Shown here: in pieces, positions 56,405 through 63,203 of the stretch
Layout: each line of letters starts with the position of its first letter
Position numbering within the stretch: position 1 is the stretch's first letter
Origin: a virus
DNA: 63,203 bases
Strand: one strand, 5' to 3'
IMG/VR virus record: IMGVR_UViG_3300043436_001856
Coordinates: 1 to 63,203 of that record
Program-made: the position numbers and the translations under genes
The notes under the pieces: model-generated
Database searches by the model: none
Told to the model about the DNA's origin: nothing
Seen by the model: only the letters and a program-made list of their open reading frames with translations

Positions 56405-56839
56405 TTAACCCAAATTTTTGTGGAAATACAACATTTCGTCCCCGCCGTAAGCGTATTCAGGGAAATAAAACTTAAATCCGCAGGCAATTAGATTGTTTGC
56501 CGACGGGTAATTGTCCTTTGTAGTGTATGTAATTGCAATATAGCAGCTTTCTTTAGCCGCTTTCAATCTTATTTTAATAAGCTTCTTTTGTATTCCTAAA
56601 CCCCTAAACCTTTTGTCAACCCACGCGCGGTTGAATATGCAAATTCCCTGCGTATAAATAGAACCGCAATAAGCAACAATTGTTTTCTTTTTATCTAATA
56701 TAACCCACCAATCCCGGTTCTGTTTAAACTCGTTACCGCAACCCTTGAAATTTGGGTTGGTACGATCTAATTCCTGAAGCTGAATATAAGCGTCAAAGTT
56801 TAGAATTTTGCCTTTGCTATATATTTTTAAAAGTTTCAT
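56405..56839 (-). CDS. GNAT-family acetyltransferase (unit B)
   Basis: The 144-residue counterpart of 24773-25207. Motif A reads KRFRGLGIQKKLIKIRLKAA. Differences lie mainly in the next strand (SCYIAITYTT). Confidence 0.75.
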   Translation of the reverse strand: MKLLKIYSKGKILNFDAYIQLQELDRTNPNFKGCGNEFKQNRDWWVILDKKKTIVAYCGSIYTQGICIFNRAWVDKRFRGLGIQKKLIKIRLKAAKESCYIAITYTTKDNYPSANNLIACGFKFYFPEYAYGGDEMLYFHKNLG

Positions 56840-57027
56840 TATAAACCTTTTAACTCCGCTTCGTCCGGGCGTTCTATTTCCTTGAATTCAATTCTGTTTC
56901 CGCCGCGAATCTTTGCCAAATTGCGCCTAATATCCTGTTCAATTGCGTATAATTCCTGAAGCTTCTTTGTGAAAAATTCGTCTTGTTGGGACAAAGTCCA
57001 TTTATTAAATCCCTTTGGCATTCGCAT
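56839..57027 (-). CDS. Small charged protein (unit B, 62 aa)
   Basis: Counterpart of 25207-25395 with two substitutions (IRRNLAK, GNRIEF). Confidence 0.5.
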   Translation of the reverse strand: MRMPKGFNKWTLSQQDEFFTKKLQELYAIEQDIRRNLAKIRGGNRIEFKEIERPDEAELKGL

Positions 57028-57208
57028 CTTTTTTTAGTTTTATAAGTTTTTTCAAATATATTGATAAGTCCAAAGCTTCTTCGTAAGCGTGTTGCAACCA
57101 ATCAATTTCCGTTAGGTCTGTTCTGTCCATTGTTGTACCGTATTCCTTAATCCCTTTGTCTTCACGTGCCAACAAGTCGTCAATAATTGTATATAGGATT
57201 TTGCTCAT
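57005..57208 (-). CDS. MazG-like small protein (unit B, 67 aa)
   Basis: Counterpart of 25370-25576, identical through the HAYEEALDLSIYLKKLIKL helix. The last residues differ (KKDANAKGI). Confidence 0.5.
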   Translation of the reverse strand: MSKILYTIIDDLLAREDKGIKEYGTTMDRTDLTEIDWLQHAYEEALDLSIYLKKLIKLKKDANAKGI

Positions 57209-57960
57209 TATTTGTCTGTTTTTGTATGAAATTTATTACAAACTTTACATTGATATTGTATTTTAACAACACCTGTTGCAGTTGTACGTGACATATTTTT
57301 TATTAAGTTTTCAGAATCCGCGCCACATTCCGGGCAACTTCCCCTGTCTTGACCAAATACAACTCCGTAATGCGTCTTTGGCGCGATATGGTTGCCTAAT
57401 AACTTGTAAACTTCTTCTAATAATGAAACGTCCTTTTTACAGTACTTAATCATTTTTTCCATTGCAACCTTATCTTTGTTCAATAGAATATCCTTCCAAA
57501 GATTAAATTCGGTTTTAATTTTACCGCCTAAGCCTAAAAATTCAGCAATGTAATTTAACCTGTTTGATTGAAAACGGAATTTAGAACGGGCAACCTTTAG
57601 CGTATCAATTGTTTGATAATTTGGAAACATATCGATACCGTGAAATAAACAACGGGTTCTGATCCAAGCCAAATCAAATTTGTCGCCATTGTGACCAACC
57701 AATTCGTTAGCAGTATTTGCAACCTTAACAAACTGTTCCAACATTCTTTTGTCATTCTGTTTGGCGTCCCATTGTAAAGCATAAACTTCTTTTTCGTCTT
57801 CCCATTTATAACAAATGCAAATAATTGCACGTTCCCGAATAATGTTATCTGTTGTAATATTCTTTTTGTAGCCGGCTTCCCAAAATAATCCTATGTTTGG
57901 CGAAGTTTCAATATCAAAGAATAGTCTGCGGCGTTTTGTTTTTAGGTTTGTTTTTGTCAT
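57208..57960 (-). CDS. DEDD-type 3'-5' exonuclease with zinc ribbon (unit B)
   Basis: The 250-residue counterpart of 25576-26328. The exonuclease part has almost no changes. The zinc-ribbon part has about ten in 40 residues (CGADSENLIKNMSRTTATG), with all four cysteines kept. Confidence 0.85.
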   Translation of the reverse strand: MTKTNLKTKRRRLFFDIETSPNIGLFWEAGYKKNITTDNIIRERAIICICYKWEDEKEVYALQWDAKQNDKRMLEQFVKVANTANELVGHNGDKFDLAWIRTRCLFHGIDMFPNYQTIDTLKVARSKFRFQSNRLNYIAEFLGLGGKIKTEFNLWKDILLNKDKVAMEKMIKYCKKDVSLLEEVYKLLGNHIAPKTHYGVVFGQDRGSCPECGADSENLIKNMSRTTATGVVKIQYQCKVCNKFHTKTDK

Positions 57961-57967
57961 ATTAGGT

Positions 57968-58474
57968 TTAAATTAGAACGAATCCGTTTTTGTCAACTTT
58001 GTTTTGGGTGTGCAACAATTGCAGTTCTTTTATTGATTTTCCAAACGTTTTTTGGAAATGCGGCATATCTATAAACCGCCAATCGCCACCCCATTCGTAA
58101 CCGTATCGTTTAAAAATATTGACAACTTCAATCCAATCCGCTTTGCCGTCTTTGTCAAAATCTGTTTTTGTGTCCCAACTTGCAGTTTCAAAAGTTCCGT
58201 TTTTATCTTTGTCAACCAATAAAACAATGTCAATTGCTAAACCGTAATTATGATATGATTGACCGCCCTTTGCATTTGTAACCTTTGCGCCCGGCTTTGA
58301 CCGCCCTTGCGCATATAACGCGTCCTGTTCTGCGAAGGTTCTTAAAGTGTACGCAAAACGACAGGCTGCATAACCTGACAATGCCGAAACAATGTCGTCG
58401 TACATTTCCAAAGCTTCGTCCCTTAATTTAGGGTGCAATAGCTTAATTCGTTCAATTGTTTTTTGATCCTTCAT
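57968..58474 (-). CDS. Endolysin, M15 peptidase with Ca-loop-like insert (unit B)
   Basis: The 168-residue counterpart of 26336-26842; start MKDQKTIERI at 58474 chosen by alignment over an upstream ATG inside the holin-like gene. Zinc ligands and both Asp loops (DKDKNGTFE, DFDKDGKAD) are unchanged. Confidence 0.85.
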   Translation of the reverse strand: MKDQKTIERIKLLHPKLRDEALEMYDDIVSALSGYAACRFAYTLRTFAEQDALYAQGRSKPGAKVTNAKGGQSYHNYGLAIDIVLLVDKDKNGTFETASWDTKTDFDKDGKADWIEVVNIFKRYGYEWGGDWRFIDMPHFQKTFGKSIKELQLLHTQNKVDKNGFVLI

Positions 58475-58664
58475 TTTCTGCGCTAAAAAAGTTTGATAAA
58501 AATTTTGCCACAAACGTCGTTACCAATGTAATATATGCAAATAATTTGTAATCCGACATAAAAGAATAAGCCGAAATTGCCAAAGACGCAGCGCTTAAAG
58601 CGTCCGCGAATTTCCTAATATTCTTAGGCGTAGGCTTCCAATATTGTTTCCAACCAAATGCCAT
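58452..58664 (-). CDS. Holin-like membrane protein, unrelated to the A gene (70 aa)
   Basis: It begins MAFGWKQYWK. A basic N-terminus, then two hydrophobic segments (ALSAASLAISAYSFM and LFAYITLVTTFVAKFLSNFF) and a polar tail. It overlaps the endolysin start by 23 bases. It fills the slot of 26845-27033 without visible similarity. Confidence 0.6.
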   Translation of the reverse strand: MAFGWKQYWKPTPKNIRKFADALSAASLAISAYSFMSDYKLFAYITLVTTFVAKFLSNFFSAENEGSKNN

Positions 58665-58665
58665 A

Positions 58666-59208
58666 TTAAAATTTTAAATAATATCCTAACGAATATCCGT
58701 TTGTTGTCGCGTTTGCCGTTACAATCCCTTTTTTAGCCGTTTTAAATGCGCCACCAATACCAACACCCAATTGTCTGTTATCCTGTCTTAAATCAAACAT
58801 AAAGCCGAAATAAAGCGCACTTTTGTCTTTGGGTATTATTGTTTCTTTGACTAAAATTGTCTTTTCGCTTATTTTAGCCGTAAAACCCCTGCCAACAATC
58901 TTATTTTGGCTTATTGTGTCCTGAACATATACGTAATTATTCGTATCTATCCGTAAACTATCCGAATACGCTTTTACTTCAAAATAACGCTTCAGTATTT
59001 CAGCCGTGTCAACCTTTTGCGCCTCAACCCTAAACGTGTCAATTACCTTGTATGGTATTGAATCGCCTTTGTACCATTTTTTAATTACAGTATCTTTGTA
59101 AAGCGTGTCCGTTACAATCGTAATACTTGCGCCTTTGTATTGCGGTTGCGTTGTTAAAAATAAAACGACAATTGCCAATAAAACAACTATCAAAATATTT
59201 TTAATCAT
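58666..59208 (-). CDS. Spanin-like envelope-spanning protein (unit B)
   Basis: The 180-residue counterpart of 27035-27577. The membrane helix and periplasmic half have diverged widely (YKDTVIKKWYKGD, KVIDTFRVEAQKV), while the C-terminal strands (QDNRQLGVGIG, TTNGYSLGYYLKF) are nearly identical. That contrast fits a conserved outer-membrane insertion part. Confidence 0.6.
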   Translation of the reverse strand: MIKNILIVVLLAIVVLFLTTQPQYKGASITIVTDTLYKDTVIKKWYKGDSIPYKVIDTFRVEAQKVDTAEILKRYFEVKAYSDSLRIDTNNYVYVQDTISQNKIVGRGFTAKISEKTILVKETIIPKDKSALYFGFMFDLRQDNRQLGVGIGGAFKTAKKGIVTANATTNGYSLGYYLKF

Positions 59209-59380
59209 TCTTTACTTTTTTCGTGGCATTGTAATAATAGCGAATCGCCATAATACCGGAAACAATAGCGACCAAACCCGCTATTAATGTGACAACAGGT
59301 TGTATTGTTGTAACGCTTACAATCGCACCGATCGTGCTAACTAATACACCAAAATCCGCTTGGTCGCTATGTTGTGCCAT
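59201..59380 (-). CDS. Holin-like two-pass membrane protein (unit B, 59 aa)
   Basis: Counterpart of 27570-27749 with three substitutions (ADFGVLV for ADLNVLV, TLIAGL for TLLAGL). Same 8-base overlap with the spanin-like gene. Confidence 0.65.
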   Translation of the reverse strand: MAQHSDQADFGVLVSTIGAIVSVTTIQPVVTLIAGLVAIVSGIMAIRYYYNATKKVKND

Positions 59381-59383
59381 ATT

Positions 59384-59779
59384 TTAAAGTTCTTCTTCTG
59401 TTATAAATTCAACGCCTGTTAACCAATCCTTTAGAAAAGTAAATTCTTCTAAACCTGCGGGATTAACAACGTTTATTGGTTCGTATTTAAATTCCTTTTC
59501 AGTTAATTCTTTGACTTGCTTCATTACTTTTTTCAACCCTTCTTTGCTAAACTTATACCCGCCTTTTTCTTCTTTTAAAATTACCCCTTTGTCGTCTGTT
59601 GAAGCGTTATCAATTCTTATTTCCTCAACTTGTTCATTGTATTCGTTAATATATTTTTCAAGTTTTTTAGCAACTTTCCCAAGTTTTTGCGAAATTTTAG
59701 TATCCTGTCCTTTTACTTGTTGGTTTACAACTTCATTGTTCAAGTTGTTTACTAATTCCAATAGGTTTTTGTAAGTCAT
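59384..59779 (-). CDS. Conserved acidic protein (unit B, 131 aa)
   Basis: Counterpart of 27753-28148. The N-terminal 45 residues are quite different (LVNNLNNEVVNQQ), the C-terminal AGLEEFTFLKDWLTG block is identical. Confidence 0.55.
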   Translation of the reverse strand: MTYKNLLELVNNLNNEVVNQQVKGQDTKISQKLGKVAKKLEKYINEYNEQVEEIRIDNASTDDKGVILKEEKGGYKFSKEGLKKVMKQVKELTEKEFKYEPINVVNPAGLEEFTFLKDWLTGVEFITEEEL

Positions 59780-59784
59780 AAATT

Positions 59785-60192
59785 TTATTTAATAATTAAT
59801 AATATTAGTAAAATTAATACTTTTATCAATGCCGAAGCATATTCAGGCTTTATTTTTATAAATTCTGCAACCTTACGAATAAATAAATCTGTTTGCGCCG
59901 TTTGACCAACATAAAATGCCGGTCTTTTTAGAACAATAATATTGCAAAGAATGTCAAAACCAAACCAAAATGCAGTCGCAAAAAATACCATTGAAAAGAA
60001 GCCATAAAGCGACCAAACTAATACGTAAACTGACAAATGGTTTATTCCCTTCCAAATATGCCATTTTTTATTCTCAATATATGATTCTTCTTTGCTTATT
60101 GCATAATAATCACGTTCATTAAATTGGTGCTTTTGGTATAAAACCCAACTAATTAAGTGAACTAAAAATACTATTGATAAAAATATTGTCAT
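59785..60192 (-). CDS. Multi-pass membrane protein (unit B, 135 aa)
   Basis: Counterpart of 28154-28561. Only the loop at residues 24-42 (NERDYYAISKEESYIENKK) differs much. A localised change in one loop suggests an exposed or partner-binding site. Confidence 0.55.
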   Translation of the reverse strand: MTIFLSIVFLVHLISWVLYQKHQFNERDYYAISKEESYIENKKWHIWKGINHLSVYVLVWSLYGFFSMVFFATAFWFGFDILCNIIVLKRPAFYVGQTAQTDLFIRKVAEFIKIKPEYASALIKVLILLILLIIK

Positions 60193-60446
60193 TATTCTGC
60201 TATTAATTCTAAATTTAATTTTTTAGCCGCCCAATTCCAAGCATATTCATCTGTTTTCCAATCTTGATAATCTTTGCCTTCCATAAATAAGTTTCCTTCA
60301 TTCAATTTAATATTATCATCTGAAAATAAAGCAAAATAAAAAATTGCTGAAGTTTTTAAATTAACATTAATAGCCTGTAATTGAAATTGTGTTGCTTCAA
60401 TTAATTTACCATTATCCCAAATTTGTATTGATTTTATTTTTTTCAT
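60192..60446 (-). CDS. Unit B-specific fibre-adjacent protein (84 aa)
   Basis: It begins MKKIKSIQIW. WDNGKLIEATQFQLQ, LKTSAIFYFALFSDDN and a Trp-rich end (DYQDWKTDEYAWNWAAKKLN) resemble short proteins found just after tail fibre genes in phages of Bacteroidota. It is absent from A, where fibre and membrane protein genes touch. It likely travels with this fibre tip as a partner or chaperone. Confidence 0.6.
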   Translation of the reverse strand: MKKIKSIQIWDNGKLIEATQFQLQAINVNLKTSAIFYFALFSDDNIKLNEGNLFMEGKDYQDWKTDEYAWNWAAKKLNLELIAE

Positions 60447-60447
60447 T

Positions 60448-62709
60448 TTATTTATTTATTAATGCTTTTAATTCTTCAATTTGTTTTTGTTGTTCTTGTA
60501 CTGATTTTACTAATGCTGCAATAATTGGTCTATCTTGCAAACCTATAAACTTATTATTATCATCACCACTTTCAACATATGCTTGAGGAATAAAATGTTT
60601 AACTTCTTGCGCAATAAATCCTAATTGCTTTTGCATAGATTCATCATCATTTTTCATTCTATACAAAGTAGGTTTTAAATTTAAAATTTCGTTTAATCCA
60701 ATTGTAGATTCTTCAAAATCTTTCTTTTTATTAATATCAGATAATGCAGTATAAACACCTGTTGTTGCACTTATTTCAGCTAAAAAAGCAGGTGTGCCAT
60801 CATTATACAAACGTAAACCTGCATTATAACCAATCCATAAATAATTAAATGACCCTTCTCTATTTTGAGTACCTAAAGCTGCACTTGTACCTAATGCAAA
60901 AAGCACACCTGTAACACTTGCAAAACCATTAACTTGCAATTTATAACCATTGTCTGTTGTAGAATTTATTAATAAATTTCCTGAACTTGTCATTAACATT
61001 TTAGTTACAGGTGTACCACTTGCACCACTATTTGAAGTGTACCATTCAAAACCGTGATATGCATTAAATCTCATTCTATCACCAAAAGGTGCATTGATTG
61101 CACCAAAAGTGTCTGAAGCAGTTGTACCAAGTCCTATAAAAGGATTATCCCCTGTTGTATATCCACCGGCTGCACCAAAAATAGTATGTCCTATTCTATT
61201 TGTTAAAGTATTTATTAATGTAGTAGCGCCAAGATAATTTAATATTAATGCATCTGTTAAAGTATTTGTAGAACTTGAAACTTGAACAGTTAAACCACCT
61301 CTTTCTCCGTCAAAATTATTTGTTTTTAAAGCATAATATCCTAATCCTGAAGCCGGAAAAGAAGAATTTGCTCTACCATAAATTAAACCATTTACTACTA
61401 AACTGCTTGAAAAAACACCAACACCTGCGCTGCTTAAAGTAAATTTAGGTGCTGATAAATCAAAATTTGATGAAAAATATAAAGTTCCGTCACTTGGCTT
61501 TGTACCAATTGCCCACCTATCCGCAACACCATTTTCAGTAAATGAAATAACACCATTTCTTGTTGAAGTATGTCTAATATTTGCTTCAATTTGTGTACTT
61601 CCATTATCTCTAATTAAGACAGACCCATTTGTTAAAGAAACTGTTAAAATATTTGTAAAAGTTTTAGCACCACCAATTGATTGTGTTGTTGTTAAGTCAA
61701 CAAAATTTTGCGTTGTTGAACCCGTACCACCATTTGCAATTGACAAAGCATTTGTAAGCGTTAAACTTTTTAATGTCGTAACACCTGTTGAACGAACTAT
61801 TGAAAAAGGTGTTTCTAATAAAGAACCTGCATCTGTGTATGTTCTTAAAAAAAAGTTAGCACCTGCATTTGAACCTGATTCTGTACCTGAAACTTCTAAG
61901 TTAATTCTATTACTATTGTCTGAACGGAAACTAATTGATTTTGCAACAGAAACGTTTGCGTCTAAGTTAGCAATCAAAGCACTTGAACCGCCGTCAATAT
62001 GAAGTTTTGTTGTTGGGTTTGCAATACCAATTCCAAATTCGCCTGTTTGTAAAACTGAAACTAATTCGCTTGTTGTTGCTTCATTATAAATTCTAAATCT
62101 ATGGTCTGACTGAACATTACCAACTGACCATTTATTAGTTCCTGCGCTTGCAAAACCAATAAATGCGTTGTTTGTTGAAGTACCGTTTACGCGCGTAATA
62201 ATTCCTGACCCAAAAGTATCAATTGCAGTTGTTGGCGCGTTTGTACCAATACCCAATCTGTTGTTTGAATCGTCCCAAAATAAGTTTGCGTTATCCTGTA
62301 ATAAAGCGCCTGAAGCACCAATAAAACCAATTGAACCTGTCGTTAATGCGGTTGTAATTGTAAGCGTTGCAACTGAACCAACTAAACTAATAGTTCCGTC
62401 AAATCCGTTTGCGTCGTTAAATACCAATGAATTGATAATGTTAGGTGACAATTCAACGTAAGAAGTTAAACCCGTGTCCCAACGATATAAAACGTTTGTA
62501 TCTAAAGCAATATAAATAGTGTCAGCCGCACCAACCAAAGGAAACGAAGCAAGGTTTGCGTATTCCTCAACAGTACCCGTAAATAAAGACGCCATTTGTG
62601 AAAGCGTAATTTTTTTACTTATTCCTGTTGTCGGGTCGCCTATAATTGTCAAGTCTGACAACGCCGGCGTAAGTTCTGTCGCTAATTGGTTTATTTTCTT
62701 TGATTCCAT
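60448..62709 (-). CDS. Tail fibre with S74 intramolecular chaperone (unit B)
   Basis: This is 753 residues from the start MESKKINQLA at 62709; a longer frame from 62739 is not supported by A. The first 340 or so residues match A. After TTTQSIGG the sequence is unrelated in detail (for example NFDGERGGLTVQ). The S74 domain is also of a different lineage: LSDINKKKD near residue 658, then LGFIAQEVKHFIPQAY. It implies a different receptor. Confidence 0.85.
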   Translation of the reverse strand: MESKKINQLATELTPALSDLTIIGDPTTGISKKITLSQMASLFTGTVEEYANLASFPLVGAADTIYIALDTNVLYRWDTGLTSYVELSPNIINSLVFNDANGFDGTISLVGSVATLTITTALTTGSIGFIGASGALLQDNANLFWDDSNNRLGIGTNAPTTAIDTFGSGIITRVNGTSTNNAFIGFASAGTNKWSVGNVQSDHRFRIYNEATTSELVSVLQTGEFGIGIANPTTKLHIDGGSSALIANLDANVSVAKSISFRSDNSNRINLEVSGTESGSNAGANFFLRTYTDAGSLLETPFSIVRSTGVTTLKSLTLTNALSIANGGTGSTTQNFVDLTTTQSIGGAKTFTNILTVSLTNGSVLIRDNGSTQIEANIRHTSTRNGVISFTENGVADRWAIGTKPSDGTLYFSSNFDLSAPKFTLSSAGVGVFSSSLVVNGLIYGRANSSFPASGLGYYALKTNNFDGERGGLTVQVSSSTNTLTDALILNYLGATTLINTLTNRIGHTIFGAAGGYTTGDNPFIGLGTTASDTFGAINAPFGDRMRFNAYHGFEWYTSNSGASGTPVTKMLMTSSGNLLINSTTDNGYKLQVNGFASVTGVLFALGTSAALGTQNREGSFNYLWIGYNAGLRLYNDGTPAFLAEISATTGVYTALSDINKKKDFEESTIGLNEILNLKPTLYRMKNDDESMQKQLGFIAQEVKHFIPQAYVESGDDNNKFIGLQDRPIIAALVKSVQEQQKQIEELKALINK

Positions 62710-63158
62710 TAATAAGTATAATTTGAAGGTACTTCGCACCTGTTGTTAATAAATGGTACTGTCAAAATCGCATCTAATTTAACGCCCGCTAATAAATCCG
62801 GGTCGCTTTCTGTATAAAATGTCACAGGTAAATTTTGGTTCAATGTCCAAGTAACCTTTTGGTAATCCATTGGAAACCTTAATTGCGCAACAATGTCGCC
62901 TGCAACCTGTGTCATATCTGATAATACTTCAGTTTCGTTTGTTTCTTCCATTAACATACGATCCATAAAGTAAAGACTAAACGAATAACTAATTTCCTTT
63001 GCAGCAACATTCGCACCGGTTAAGGTAAAAAACATTGCAGGATAAGTTACTTCGCCGTTACTTAAACGTTCCCAAACGTCCCCAAAATAAACAAAATTAA
63101 TTTGTTCGTGGGCGTTTCCTATCGTTGTCAGTTCTTTGACTATTTGGTTTAATGTCAT
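62709..63158 (-). CDS. Tail terminator-like protein (unit B end)
   Basis: The 149-residue counterpart of 30876-31325 with few changes (MFFTLTGAN, MDYQKVTWTL). Its start region lies in the 156-base identical block. Confidence 0.55.
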   Translation of the reverse strand: MTLNQIVKELTTIGNAHEQINFVYFGDVWERLSNGEVTYPAMFFTLTGANVAAKEISYSFSLYFMDRMLMEETNETEVLSDMTQVAGDIVAQLRFPMDYQKVTWTLNQNLPVTFYTESDPDLLAGVKLDAILTVPFINNRCEVPSNYTY

Positions 63159-63203
63159 TCTTTTTTTCTTTTGCCAAATAAACTTTAAGCTTATTTTGGT
63201 TTT
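63097..63203 (-). CDS. Small basic protein (cut by right window edge)
   Basis: The last 36 or so codons of the 42-residue frame described at 31264-31392, ending at 63097. Its start would lie past the edge, at the position seen as 112 on the left. This is one gene across the circle's closure. Confidence 0.5.
   Translation of the reverse strand, partial: NQNKLKVYLAKEKKNDIKPNSQRTDNDRKRPRTN
63114..63203. repeat. Terminal direct repeat, right copy (90 bp)
   Basis: Identical to 1-90. Removing one copy gives a circle of 63113 bp made of units of 31280 and 31833 bp. Confidence 0.9.

Noticed and set aside
62709-62739. Longer start for the unit B fibre gene
   Set aside because: Unit A starts at MESKKINQLA; the extra ten residues lie inside the upstream gene and are not shared.
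1-63203. Ordinary head-to-tail concatemer of one phage
   Set aside because: The two units differ by many substitutions, gene insertions and a replaced fibre tip, so they are not replication copies of one genome.
1-63203. tRNA genes, rRNA, CRISPR arrays, integrase or lysogeny repressor
   Set aside because: Reading both strands I saw no cloverleaf, no regularly spaced repeats and no recombinase or repressor motif. The short HTH-like proteins are not typical repressors.

Overview
The window reads as two complete, related phage genomes joined head to tail: unit A (1-31280) and unit B (31281-63113). The last 90 bases (63114-63203) repeat the first 90 exactly, so the sequence closes into a circle. 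The units share gene order over almost their whole length but differ at many positions, in several small genes, in the lysis cassette and in the tail-fibre tip. They are therefore not copies of one genome repeated as a concatemer. Both junctions lie inside the same 156-base block, which is identical in the two units. This fits either a real heterodimer or, more simply, an assembly that merged two co-resident phages at a shared block.

The host is probably a member of Bacteroidota (Flavobacterium-like). The DNA is AT-rich, starts lack strong Shine-Dalgarno sequences, the two clear promoters carry the Bacteroidota -7 box TAnnTTTG with an upstream TTTG, and many proteins belong to types common in phages of that phylum. 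All supported genes lie on the minus strand, so transcription runs leftward. I saw no integrase, repressor, tRNA, rRNA or CRISPR array. A strictly lytic, long-tailed (siphovirus-like) phage is the best guess, with a tape measure protein of 760-778 residues.

Each circular unit appears to hold two long leftward transcription units, each beginning at a promoter preceded by the same pair of direct repeats 20 bp apart. The promoter near 24.70 kb (A) or 56.33 kb (B) drives, in order: small early genes, an ERF recombinase, an SSB-tip protein, a DnaA domain IV protein, a conserved structured RNA element, two replication-type proteins, a VRR-NUC nuclease, a sigma-like regulator, an acyltransferase and two glycosyltransferases, an HNH nuclease, and the small and large terminase. 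The promoter near 14.68 kb (A) or 46.00 kb (B) drives small genes, a winged-helix protein, a frameshifted tail chaperone, three tail proteins and the tape measure. It continues into the prohead protease, scaffold, capsid, probable tail tube, portal, connector, terminator-like protein, fibre, holin/spanin/endolysin, exonuclease and acetyltransferase. The tail genes precede the head genes, which is unusual.

The comparison of A with B is the most informative tool here. It shows base pairs that change together in four RNA hairpins, paired operators kept 33 bp apart, a T9 slippery run with both reading frames conserved, and a hidden 42-codon gene across the unit junction. The most striking element is a two-hairpin RNA whose 7-nt loops are perfectly complementary (a possible kissing complex), ending in a U-tract that abuts the start codon of a replication gene.
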